Below, piece by piece: positions 18,649 to 26,928 of a stretch of DNA of 27,987 nt. Source of the stretch: a virus; the IMG/VR virus record IMGVR_UViG_3300026076_000025, positions 1-27,987 of that record; one strand, given 5' to 3'. Numbering within the stretch: the first letter of the stretch is position 1; each line of letters begins with the position of its first letter. The notes below the pieces were generated by a model. The model was not told the origin of the DNA, made no database searches, and was given only the letters and a program-made list of their open reading frames with translations. The translations under genes were made by a program, and so were the position numbers.

Positions 18649-20310
18649 ATGACTGCACTCTACGACTCTATTAAAACGATGAGAGTTGCCAAAGTCGGAA
18701 CCATCCTACCTTGGGGTGGTGACGGAGGCACAGGATTCCTCGCTTCTAATATTCCTAAAGGATGGATAGTATGTACAGGTCAGACTTTAAAAGCATCTGA
18801 CTATCCACTACTAGCATCTACTTTAGGTGACACCTATGGTGGTGACATGACTGATGCAGGTGGTGGTCATTATCCATTCCCTTACTATGGGTATGAGAAT
18901 GCTGAGTTTAGGTTACCTAACCTATCCAATAGAGTTATGACTGACCTAGAGAATACAGATCTTAATGATCCAACGTATCAATTAGGACAGAATGATGCTC
19001 AGAGTGTAGTTGGTGGTTTGATTAGTGATTATGGTGAGACAACACCAGTTACTACAACTTATGAAGCAACATCTGATATTGATTTCACACTCAACATAGC
19101 TGGTAACTTATACTTTAAGTTTACTAACATATCATTATTTGCTCCTGATTTTATTGAGACAATATACACATTGAATCGTAAGTTGGGTATCAATCATACC
19201 CCTGCTCATGGTCACGCAGATAGAATAGCATCTACTAACGTTAACCCAACAGGTGCAATGACGTTTAGAACAGACCAAGGTGTTGAGATGACTGGTTCTG
19301 CTACAGTATATTGTACAACTGAAGGACCAAACACATGCTCACTTAAATCTGCTGAACCAACAACATGGCAGAATGGTGCAACTGCTATTACATTCTATGG
19401 TGATGAAACTCATGAACATACTCTACCACGTTGTGATAGTTTCATGGAGTTCATAACAGACAGTACTAATAAAGACTACTGGGGTCATGTTCCTGCTGGT
19501 GCTGCTAACTGGCGTACAAATACCAATGATAGAGGATCTGGACATGGCAGTACAACATACACACAAACAATTTTCAGTAGAGGAAATACTGATCAGATAT
19601 TAGATACTACTCCTGTAGAGACACATAAAACTCCATGTCACACAGGTATGTTCCCAAGACCAATGGAGTTTAGATCTAGACCAAACTTCTATGGATATGA
19701 TACATCATCACCAGTAAGATCTGATGGTTTGGTGGACGATCCTGAGACTGCACCAGTATTCAGTGTTAGTGGTTGTATATTAGATGGTACTAGTAAGATT
19801 ATAATCCCTGCTGGTACTGATCTAAGGAGACAATATGGTACTGCACCAGATACATGGAATCAGTGGGATAGAATAGTTCCATTGATGTATGTCACACCAG
19901 TTAATGATGATGATAAGTATGACATATTAAGAGAAGGTACATTTGTACAGACAATGGAAGCTGCTACTGATCTTGGTGTTAATCCTACACCACAGTGGGA
20001 AGTTACTCTTAACTCATCGACATTAGTATCTGGTACATATGATCTTAAGTTTAGACATGGTGCATGGCCAGCGTCACTAAACCAGGCTGCTGAGAATAAG
20101 GATCCAATCCAAACATCTTACAGAGCACATAATCATGGTAGTTTTGAAATACAACAGGGTATAGGATCAATGGCTGGTCCTCCATCACATACTGCTGACA
20201 ACGCAGATGGTTCTGCATTACAAGCACAAAGTTTGGAAAATGCTCTAAATATTTCATGTGATACTACACAACCTTCGTTAACGTTAACATTCATTATTAA
20301 AGCATTCTAA
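18649..20310 (+). CDS. tail-collar domain fibre protein (553 aa)
   Basis: Probable virion adhesin or short-tail-fibre-like protein. The N-terminal collar domain (about residues 14-95) is recognisable from KVGTILPWGG, the segment IPKGWIVCTGQTLKASDYPL (the usual 'P.GW..CDG..l....YP.L' signature), LGDTYGG and FRLPNLSNRV. HxH motifs at H183-H189 (HTPAHGH), H255/H257 (HEH) and H494/H496 (HNH) recall the metal-coordinating histidines of T4 gp12 and gp37 tips; metal binding here is inferred. The C-terminus TLTFIIKAF resembles the ends of the next two proteins. The start is ATG, 4 nt after the giant gene's stop, without a well-placed Shine-Dalgarno, so translational coupling is likely. The long region between collar and C-terminus is not recognised and may be the variable receptor-binding part. 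Confidence 0.85.
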   Translation: MTALYDSIKTMRVAKVGTILPWGGDGGTGFLASNIPKGWIVCTGQTLKASDYPLLASTLGDTYGGDMTDAGGGHYPFPYYGYENAEFRLPNLSNRVMTDLENTDLNDPTYQLGQNDAQSVVGGLISDYGETTPVTTTYEATSDIDFTLNIAGNLYFKFTNISLFAPDFIETIYTLNRKLGINHTPAHGHADRIASTNVNPTGAMTFRTDQGVEMTGSATVYCTTEGPNTCSLKSAEPTTWQNGATAITFYGDETHEHTLPRCDSFMEFITDSTNKDYWGHVPAGAANWRTNTNDRGSGHGSTTYTQTIFSRGNTDQILDTTPVETHKTPCHTGMFPRPMEFRSRPNFYGYDTSSPVRSDGLVDDPETAPVFSVSGCILDGTSKIIIPAGTDLRRQYGTAPDTWNQWDRIVPLMYVTPVNDDDKYDILREGTFVQTMEAATDLGVNPTPQWEVTLNSSTLVSGTYDLKFRHGAWPASLNQAAENKDPIQTSYRAHNHGSFEIQQGIGSMAGPPSHTADNADGSALQAQSLENALNISCDTTQPSLTLTFIIKAF

Positions 20311-21677
20311 TGGCAGTTTTCTATAATAAAGAAAGAGCAAAGTACGGTAACTTGACAGGTCAAATAATTATTTGGCCAGTAGAGTATGAAGGATTACCTG
20401 ATGGTGCTGTAAACGCAAAGAATTTACCTGCTGGTTATTTAAAGTGTGATGGTACAAAGTACTATGAAAAGGATTACCCACAACTAGCAGCCATTTGTGG
20501 TGTGGGTGATAACTGTAAGTTCATGCGTAAGAATAATGATTTAACTAATTTTGATACGTTAACTGACTCACAGTTCATGGTTCCTGATCTTGGATCTAAG
20601 TATCCTGAACCAACTTCAGGTGCTAACTCAGGATTATATAATAATATAAGATTAGATAATGCATTAGGTACAGAGGTTAGTAGATCTGGTATTGCTATTG
20701 AAGCAGTGTCTGCTATTGGTACTAATGTAAGAATAGATTATAGTGGATCTATTTCAGTACCAAGTCAAGAGATTGATGTTCGTGGTAAACCATCATGGAC
20801 ATATGCTGGTGCAACACACCGTACAGATGATGAAGGTGTAGAAGAGAATGCTATTCATCCACATACACACTTCCACTCAGCAACAAGAGCAAGAAACTTA
20901 GCAGTAACAGAGAATAGTACTAATGCTCCATTAACTCAGGGTCAACTTGGTAGAAGAAATGCTTCTACTATTCCTATTCAAGAGTGGTTAGATGAAACTA
21001 CAAACAGTAGTGGAGTTGCTGGTTCTGGACAACAACCATGTATGGCTATAGATAAATGGTCTCCAGGTTCAGGTGGTGGTGCAACATCAACACAGGGATT
21101 ACAGGGTACTATCTATTGGGGTCACTGCATATATGGTGCTGGTGAACAGTACACATATAACTGTATCAGTAACGCAAGTTATACTCTTAATAGAGGTAGT
21201 CTTGATGGTTCTGCTGATGGAGCAAACAAAGGACGTTACAGAAACAACATTCAAACAATATTATTTGGTTGTTATAACACAGGTAGTGGTGCTGACACTA
21301 ATGATACTTTAACAGTACCAGTAACATACATTGCTAATGCTTCAGGTGTTCCTGAAGATTTTCTTGGTAATAGTTTATTTGATGTACTACCACTACAAGC
21401 AAATGATTCAGTAGTTAGTGGTCGTGCTACAACAGACTTAGAGAATACTGTAACAGATACAGTAGAACTACCACGTGAGGGAGGTATTGATCCTACCATA
21501 CATAATCACCGTATTGATATAGATAAAGGTGATCATAACTATCAGGTTAAGACAAATGCTATTGTCATTCCACCTGAAAACTTATCAACTACAATGACTA
21601 TTGGAGCTGATTCATCAGTGTCAATTGACTCTGCATGTGCTCCTTTTGTTGTAATGGAATACTTAATTAAGATCTAA
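20310..21677 (+). CDS. tail-collar domain fibre protein (455 aa)
   Basis: Second collar-type adhesin. The collar signature spans about residues 16-100: GQIIIWPVEYEG, NLPAGYLKCDGTKYYEKDYP, LAAICG and DSQFMVPDLG. A dense histidine cluster IHPHTHFH has histidines at 183, 185, 187 and 189; a second motif HNH lies at 398-400. Its first histidine sits at the same residue number (183) as in the 553-aa protein, which supports shared architecture. The C-terminus reads APFVVMEYLIKI. The start codon shares one base with the previous stop (TAATG), so ribosomes probably terminate and reinitiate. Closely similar openings (MAVFYNKERAKYG) are, from memory, typical of cyanophage collar proteins; I could not verify this. 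A structural, receptor-facing role is inferred. Confidence 0.85.
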   Translation: MAVFYNKERAKYGNLTGQIIIWPVEYEGLPDGAVNAKNLPAGYLKCDGTKYYEKDYPQLAAICGVGDNCKFMRKNNDLTNFDTLTDSQFMVPDLGSKYPEPTSGANSGLYNNIRLDNALGTEVSRSGIAIEAVSAIGTNVRIDYSGSISVPSQEIDVRGKPSWTYAGATHRTDDEGVEENAIHPHTHFHSATRARNLAVTENSTNAPLTQGQLGRRNASTIPIQEWLDETTNSSGVAGSGQQPCMAIDKWSPGSGGGATSTQGLQGTIYWGHCIYGAGEQYTYNCISNASYTLNRGSLDGSADGANKGRYRNNIQTILFGCYNTGSGADTNDTLTVPVTYIANASGVPEDFLGNSLFDVLPLQANDSVVSGRATTDLENTVTDTVELPREGGIDPTIHNHRIDIDKGDHNYQVKTNAIVIPPENLSTTMTIGADSSVSIDSACAPFVVMEYLIKI

Positions 21678-24600
21678 TGACATCAACACAACTATACAGA
21701 AATGCTAGGCAAGGTTTCTATACAGATCTTACCGTAGATACAACACCAGTGGGTGCTATTGTACCCAATTTAAAGACTGGCACAAATTCATTTGACCATA
21801 GTTTTGTTAAGTTTGGTGCTACTACATTTCCTAATTTAACAGAGACTACTGGTAATGCATATCAAGTAGCAGATAATCCTGCATATACTCATGATGGTTA
21901 TTTGTATTGTAATGGTGATGAGTATAATATTGGAGATTTTCCAGGATTATTTGAAATAGTTGGTAACAAGTATGGTGGTAGAGCTAGTAGTGGTATTGAT
22001 GTAACAAATGGTGGATCAGGATATACAACACTACCAATCGTAGGAATTACTGCGCCTGGTGGAGGTAGTGGTGTGCAAGCAACTGCTGCTGCAATAGTTG
22101 AGAATGGTGTAATTGTACGTGTTGATGTTGTTAATCCTGGATCAGGATACACATCTGCACCAACAATACAATTTACTGGTGGTAATGGATCAGGTGCTAC
22201 TGCTGTAGCAAGAATTGATCTTATTGATGGTTCTATTGAAGGTATTACTACTGCCAATGTAATGGACTGGTGGGGTGATCCAAACTTAGGAACATTTAAA
22301 GTACCTGATTTAAGAACTAAAAAGGTTGTTGGTAATGGTCCTGTATTTGGTAATAACTCTCCTAACGTAGGTAACTCTACACTTGGTGTTGGTACTACTG
22401 GTGGTGCATGGTATCTTGATAAGAATCAGCAAGATGAATACTTCTCACTTGGTAGGATAGTTACTACTGGATATGAGGATGTTGTTGAGACTGTTGAGTG
22501 TACTATCATCGGTCAACAACAGGTTGAGATATCCATGAGAGAGACTAAACTTTCTGGTGCTCCTCAACATAGTCACAGTGTATATCATACTATACCAGGA
22601 TTTAATGAGTATCAATCTGAAGCATCAGGTGATAGATATCTACAAGACTATCGTGAAGGTAGAGGTAGACTTGCTAGATGGTATCCTACTGGTGGTATTG
22701 TATTCACACACAAGCATGGGTTGTTAAGAAGTCCTATTACAGATAATACTGTTGCTACCTATGATGTATTTGATGCATTGGGTGGTGCTGCTGGTTGTGG
22801 ATCATTGAGAGATCCAGCTGCTTCTGCTGCTGATATGCATTACATGGCATCAGGTGCTCAAGGTGCTGGTACATATGAATTCCAAACTTACATACCAGAC
22901 CCAGTAATGAAACAATTTACTGGTTCATCTACTATTGGTGGTAGAACAGTTAACACTGGTGGTACTCCTGTTTATGATTATTCAGATGAGTGGACATATA
23001 CATCACCAGGATCATACAGCATCAACTTAGGAAATATTTCAGGTACACCAGACAGATTAATCTATGAGGTTAAAGGTGGTGGTGGATCTGGTGCTGCTGG
23101 TAATGTTGCAGGTAATGATGGTGGTGCAAGTTCTATTACTGCTGGTAGTGAATTGATATTAGTTGCTAACGGTGGAAAAGGTGGTGGTGCATCCAACGGA
23201 CAGCAAGGAGGAGATGGTGGTGACGGTGGTACTGCCACACAATCTGGTAGTGTTTCAGCTACTGGTAACTTAAATGGTGCAGACGGTGGAGATGGTACGA
23301 ACGGTCAAACATCAGATGGTTGGCCAGTGGCAGACTATCCAAATGATCCAGGCGGTGGTGGTACTGGTGGAACCATAAGTGAGAATGAAGGTAATGGTAC
23401 TGCTGGTATAAACTTACTCGTGGGTGGACAGAGTGGTACATATACTGAGACACTTAGTAGTGATGGTACATTCACAACCACAGGTATAAGCAATCCAACA
23501 TCAGTACAGTTCACAGTAAGAGGTGGAAAGGGTGGAACTGCTGGTCGTGGTGGATACACAGGATATAATGGTGGAACTATAGTAGTTGACATGATCAGTT
23601 CACAGTTGGGTAGTTTCTCAGGAACTGGATGGTCAGTCAAAGCAGGTACTGCTGCTAGTAATAGAAATGGTGGATCCAATAGCATGGGTGCTAATGGTGG
23701 ATACGGTGGTGAAGGACACATAGAAGCAGATGGAGGTGGTGGAGGTGCTGCCACATGTCTACTTCGTGGTACTCAAATTTTAGTTGGTGCTGGAGGTGGC
23801 GGTGGTGCTGGTGCATCTGGATATGACGGTGGTGCTGGTGTGAATGGTGGGGGACCACCATCAGGATACTCACAACCTGACGGAACATCTCAAGCATTAG
23901 GACCAGGAGCTGGTGGTGGCGGTGGTCACTACGGATGTATCGGTGGTGGAGGTGGAGCTGGCGGTGCTGGTGTTGCTAGAAATGGTATCGACTTCGCTGG
24001 ATTAGGTAATGGTGGTGCATCAGGAGGTCCAGGCGGTGCTCCTGGCGGAGACGGAGGTCACCAAGGTGGTGGTGCTGGACTGTCAGGTGTTAGTTCTTAT
24101 CGTACTGACTGGTTTAGTCTCAACTCATTTAGTCACTCAAATACTGGTAACGGATCTGTTACTCTAACTGCTGTATATAATAATGACTACTGGACTGCTG
24201 GAGGCGGTGGTGGTGGATCAGGTGCTCAGTGGGGTGGATCAATACAATGGTCACAATTAAATAATCCTGGTTCAATATCAGTTACACTTGGTAGTGGAGG
24301 TTCAGGTGTTAGTCCAGGTGGACAAACTACTGGATCCACAGATAGTGGTAAAGATGGATATGTTAAGGTTGGACTAGGTAAGATCGTTGGATATACTGGT
24401 GGAAACACAGGTACATCAACAGGTGACATTGTTGCATCAGGATCACAATCAAATACAGTATGGGATGTAAATGTTGTTGGTAATGGTCAGGGTACTGGCA
24501 GTGCTGGTAATTTCAAACTACCAACCACACAAGTACCAGACGTTTATATTAGTGGTGGTGGTGCAACAACTGATGGACAGGCATCTGTAACTGTGGGATC

Positions 24601-25474
24601 CAATAAAGTAACAGCAGTCACTTTAGATTCTGCTGGTGGTGGATACACAGAGATACCATACATCTATGTTATGAATGGTGCTGGTGGTGGAACTAAGGTC
24701 ACATCTACCATTGATGCTGCTGCTGGAACTATTGATCAATTGTTCTTAGCTACTAATAGTTCACAACAATATACCAACTATGTCAAGTTCGGTGGTCTCA
24801 GTGGTACAACTGGCACACGATTCATTACACTGAACCCAGTTGACACAACCAATACAAATTATTTCTCCATCAAGGCATGTAGAGGTAATGGTGTCAATGG
24901 TGGTAACGTACCAGAAGAAGTGTTACGTGTATATTATCAAGCAGCAGACGCAACTGACTGGACATTGGTTGATACTATTATCACACCAAACTCAGTTAGA
25001 ACTGATCCTATCATTGGTGATGTTCCTATCATCAGTCAAGCATGGGATGGTGCGAGTGGTGCTACTAAATGGTATACTTATTCAGTAGCATTACCAACAG
25101 CAGCAAAAGCAGTTGGTACTAAGATAAAGATTGAACAACCACGTGCTACACCTAGTGCTGCTAATGATAATGATGCAGACAGTGACCATTATGGTATTGC
25201 TGAATTCATTTACTGGAATGAGAAGGTGACAGGTCTTGTATTTGTTCCTACTGCTGGTAAGATCAGTAAGCCAGGTGTTGACTCACTAAGTTATACTGTT
25301 CAAGGTGAGCAAGGACCAGGTATTACATATAGTTCTGGTCTTGGTGCATCTGAAGCAACGTTGACATTAAAATCAACTACTAAGATAGAACCACAGGCTA
25401 CCATTGACCCAGATATAGATGTACCACTGGTGCATCCATACATATTATGCAAGTACTTGATTAAAGCTTTCTAA
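21677..25474 (+). CDS. glycine-rich tail adhesin with collar domain (1265 aa)
   Basis: Largest of the three adhesins. The collar half-domain DGYLYCNGDEYNIGDFP...NKYGG (about residues 73-101) resumes after an insertion as GTFKVPDLRTKKVVG near residue 205. HxH motifs occur at H298/H300 and H345/H347. Two beta-rich lead-ins (WTYTSPGSYSINL at about 439 and GTYTETLSSDGTFTTTG at about 587) each run into a glycine-rich stretch (VKGGGGSG at about 465; VRGGKGG at about 614), continuing to about residue 902. Such modules resemble the polyglycine-II layered tips of T-even-type gp38 adhesins. Residues of about 1030-1150 form a further beta-rich domain; the C-terminus is CKYLIKAF. The start overlaps the previous stop by one base (TAATGA). 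Receptor binding is inferred from domain type and position. Gly-rich DNA gives Pro-rich reading frames on the other strand that are not genes. Confidence 0.85.
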   Translation: MTSTQLYRNARQGFYTDLTVDTTPVGAIVPNLKTGTNSFDHSFVKFGATTFPNLTETTGNAYQVADNPAYTHDGYLYCNGDEYNIGDFPGLFEIVGNKYGGRASSGIDVTNGGSGYTTLPIVGITAPGGGSGVQATAAAIVENGVIVRVDVVNPGSGYTSAPTIQFTGGNGSGATAVARIDLIDGSIEGITTANVMDWWGDPNLGTFKVPDLRTKKVVGNGPVFGNNSPNVGNSTLGVGTTGGAWYLDKNQQDEYFSLGRIVTTGYEDVVETVECTIIGQQQVEISMRETKLSGAPQHSHSVYHTIPGFNEYQSEASGDRYLQDYREGRGRLARWYPTGGIVFTHKHGLLRSPITDNTVATYDVFDALGGAAGCGSLRDPAASAADMHYMASGAQGAGTYEFQTYIPDPVMKQFTGSSTIGGRTVNTGGTPVYDYSDEWTYTSPGSYSINLGNISGTPDRLIYEVKGGGGSGAAGNVAGNDGGASSITAGSELILVANGGKGGGASNGQQGGDGGDGGTATQSGSVSATGNLNGADGGDGTNGQTSDGWPVADYPNDPGGGGTGGTISENEGNGTAGINLLVGGQSGTYTETLSSDGTFTTTGISNPTSVQFTVRGGKGGTAGRGGYTGYNGGTIVVDMISSQLGSFSGTGWSVKAGTAASNRNGGSNSMGANGGYGGEGHIEADGGGGGAATCLLRGTQILVGAGGGGGAGASGYDGGAGVNGGGPPSGYSQPDGTSQALGPGAGGGGGHYGCIGGGGGAGGAGVARNGIDFAGLGNGGASGGPGGAPGGDGGHQGGGAGLSGVSSYRTDWFSLNSFSHSNTGNGSVTLTAVYNNDYWTAGGGGGGSGAQWGGSIQWSQLNNPGSISVTLGSGGSGVSPGGQTTGSTDSGKDGYVKVGLGKIVGYTGGNTGTSTGDIVASGSQSNTVWDVNVVGNGQGTGSAGNFKLPTTQVPDVYISGGGATTDGQASVTVGSNKVTAVTLDSAGGGYTEIPYIYVMNGAGGGTKVTSTIDAAAGTIDQLFLATNSSQQYTNYVKFGGLSGTTGTRFITLNPVDTTNTNYFSIKACRGNGVNGGNVPEEVLRVYYQAADATDWTLVDTIITPNSVRTDPIIGDVPIISQAWDGASGATKWYTYSVALPTAAKAVGTKIKIEQPRATPSAANDNDADSDHYGIAEFIYWNEKVTGLVFVPTAGKISKPGVDSLSYTVQGEQGPGITYSSGLGASEATLTLKSTTKIEPQATIDPDIDVPLVHPYILCKYLIKAF
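21980..22270 (+). repeat. GSGYT..P domain nested inside the collar domain
   Basis: Two tandem strands-and-turn units, GGSGYTTLPIVGITAPGGG and PGSGYTSAPTIQFTGGNGSG, separated by GVIVRVDVV, lie between NKYGG and GTFKVPDL, which are adjacent or close in the sibling collar proteins. A diverged unit GGGYTEIPYIYVMNGAGGG recurs near 24640 in the same protein. This repeat type is common in phage structural proteins. Confidence 0.7.
22988..24390 (+). other. polyglycine-type receptor-binding region of adhesin
   Basis: About 465 codons containing many GGGGG-type runs separated by polar residues, for example DGGGGGAAT, VGAGGGGGAGA, GPGAGGGGGHYG and TAGGGGGGSGAQWGG. Two beta-strand lead-ins precede the runs. 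Known T-even gp38-type adhesins pack such runs as polyglycine-II helices with exposed variable loops; the same fold is inferred here. Short aromatic insertions (YRTDWFSLNSF, NDYWTA) between the runs are candidates for receptor contacts. Confidence 0.7.
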
Positions 25475-25477
25475 ATA
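25470..25477 (+). promoter_or_regulatory. candidate T4-like late promoter (TCTAAATA)
   Basis: Matches the T4 late promoter core TATAAATA at 7 of 8 positions, overlaps the stop codon of the adhesin gene, and lies 22 bases before the ATG at 25500. This 25-base gap (25475-25499) is the only intergenic space between 18649 and 27857, making it the natural place for a promoter. A GGAG at 25482-25485 is a possible but rather distant ribosome-binding sequence. Confidence 0.4.
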
Positions 25478-25499
25478 CTACGGAGATACTAATAATACA

Positions 25500-26381
25500 A
25501 TGGCAGATGCACCAGTACTGCAAGTACAGTTAGATGTTATCAATCAGGAGATTGAGTACAACGGTACACCAAAGACTATTCCTGAATCATATTGGAAGGA
25601 CACTCTCACTCCAATACTATATCCTTTATGGGATAGTGACAAGGATAAACTTATCACATTCCAATGGTTTACTAACGATACATATGTTGCCAAGCGTAGG
25701 AAGTATGTAAAAGATTTCAAAAATGACTCATTCAAGTGGGTTGACTATGAAATGGAAGCAGTTGGTGTTACTGAAGCAACTGACTTCAAAGACAAACTAA
25801 TTGAAGGATTCTATTTAATTGATTCACTTGAGAACCAAGAGTTCCAAGATGAACTTGCTAGAATGTATTCTAAACAGAAAGCAGTTTCACCAATGAGTGT
25901 AAGACTAGCAAGAAATTTCTTGTTGGATGAAACAGACTGGACACAGTTAGCAGATGCACCAATTGATGCTGATACTAAAGCACAGTATACATTGTATAGA
26001 ACTAAACTAAGAGAACTAACTGATTCTACTGAGTTTACTAATGACACAGAGAATACTAAGTTCCCTATATCTCCAGAGTTTTACAATAAAATACACAAGG
26101 TAGACTTCCCAACTGAAGATTATCTTGCAACTGCATCACAGTTTATTGAGATGGGTAAGCACCGTCTCCAAAAGTTTAGAGATAAGATAGCATATTTCTT
26201 GACACTCAAGTCAGAGACTGATAAGACATACTTCAGTGATATGTTGATACAGTATGAGAAGGTCAAGACTGATAAGGTACTAGCAGCACATGATTTAGAT
26301 GATACTGCTGCTAACAAGGCATTCTTGGAGAAAATTATCAAGGAAGCAAGTGATGAACTGAATAATGGTAACTACTCATGA
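25500..26381 (+). CDS. putative tail fibre assembly chaperone (293 aa)
   Basis: Residues of about 132-175 contain RLARNFLLDETDWTQLADAP followed by KAQYTLYRTKLREL and, after a gap, KFPISPEF. This is the hallmark layout of the phage tail assembly chaperone family (Phage_tail_APC type: R..L..TDWTQL.DAP..., W/Y..YR..LR.L, FP..P). Family members usually sit directly downstream of tail-fibre genes and help fold or assemble fibre tips, and that is the position here. The protein is longer than the minimal domain: an N-terminal part of about 130 residues with many aromatic residues precedes it, and a Lys/Glu-rich helical tail (about 210-293) follows. No signal or membrane segment was seen. The client (one of the three collar proteins or the giant protein) is inferred. 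The start ATG follows the only gap in the cluster and a late-promoter-like sequence. Confidence 0.7.
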   Translation: MADAPVLQVQLDVINQEIEYNGTPKTIPESYWKDTLTPILYPLWDSDKDKLITFQWFTNDTYVAKRRKYVKDFKNDSFKWVDYEMEAVGVTEATDFKDKLIEGFYLIDSLENQEFQDELARMYSKQKAVSPMSVRLARNFLLDETDWTQLADAPIDADTKAQYTLYRTKLRELTDSTEFTNDTENTKFPISPEFYNKIHKVDFPTEDYLATASQFIEMGKHRLQKFRDKIAYFLTLKSETDKTYFSDMLIQYEKVKTDKVLAAHDLDDTAANKAFLEKIIKEASDELNNGNYS

Positions 26382-26731
26382 TCATACAGGGTAACGAACT
26401 ATCAGTATTTCAGTTGATGGAATACTATGCTAATCGTAACCAATGTTATTTGGTATACATGGATCTTAGCACATATAATGCTCTTGATGCAAGCAAGAAA
26501 GCAACAGTGAATTCATGGTATGAAGGATTCATTGATGAGTATGCACTTGACATCATCAAGCAAGGGCTGTATACTACTATCAGGTTTGAGACAGAGGACT
26601 CTGCTACAGTGAATGCTAGTGCTTGGTTCCCCAAGTTGGCAGACTGTCCTAACTCAGATCATTTTATAAATGCGTATGTCTTAGACACATACGGTGATAT
26701 AGTATGGCAAAACGTTCCCGACCCCAGTTAG
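26378..26731 (+). CDS. hypothetical protein (117 aa)
   Basis: Not recognised. The protein is acidic and rich in Tyr, Asp and Asn, with a helix-like start (ELSVFQLMEYYANRNQCYLV), a central segment ASKKATVNSWYEGFIDEYAL, and a C-terminal half ending DTYGDIVWQNVPDPS. No signal peptide or membrane helix. The start overlaps the chaperone stop as ATGA (26378-26381) and the next gene starts inside its last 28 bases, so it belongs to the same translationally coupled group. Being placed between an assembly chaperone and a methyltransferase does not settle its function. Confidence 0.7.
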   Translation: MIIQGNELSVFQLMEYYANRNQCYLVYMDLSTYNALDASKKATVNSWYEGFIDEYALDIIKQGLYTTIRFETEDSATVNASAWFPKLADCPNSDHFINAYVLDTYGDIVWQNVPDPS

Positions 26732-26928
26732 AGAAGTTAGAAAACTCTTATCTATTAGAAGATAAGTTTATGATGCCAGGTATATGTGTTAAAGAACCGT
26801 ATGGTGAATGGGCTGCTGTCCCTATCATGGGTAAACACAACAGATACATGGTTATACACAATGGAGAAATGATCAAGGCATGTAATTATACCACTGCCTA
26901 TAACTTTATAATGAAACAGTATTCATGA
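26704..26928 (+). CDS. hypothetical small basic protein (74 aa)
   Basis: Not recognised. It has a basic N-terminus (MAKRSRPQLEKLENSYLLED), then a compact beta-like core with GEWAAVPIMGKHNRYMVIHN and a final Tyr-rich helix ending NFIMKQYS. The ATG at 26704 lies inside the previous gene (28-base overlap) and its TGA overlaps the methyltransferase ATG as ATGA (26925-26928). Conserved overlaps on both sides support it as a real gene despite its small size. Confidence 0.65.
   Translation: MAKRSRPQLEKLENSYLLEDKFMMPGICVKEPYGEWAAVPIMGKHNRYMVIHNGEMIKACNYTTAYNFIMKQYS

Noticed and set aside
23335-23897. Proline-rich minus-strand open frames opposite the glycine-rich region
   Set aside because: They are the complementary shadow of GGT/GGA-rich codons. 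They overlap the well-supported adhesin gene on the opposite strand.
26664-26673. TTTTATAAAT within the 117-residue gene as a late promoter
   Set aside because: It lies inside coding sequence and matches the late core less well than the site at 25470; AT-rich chance matches are expected.
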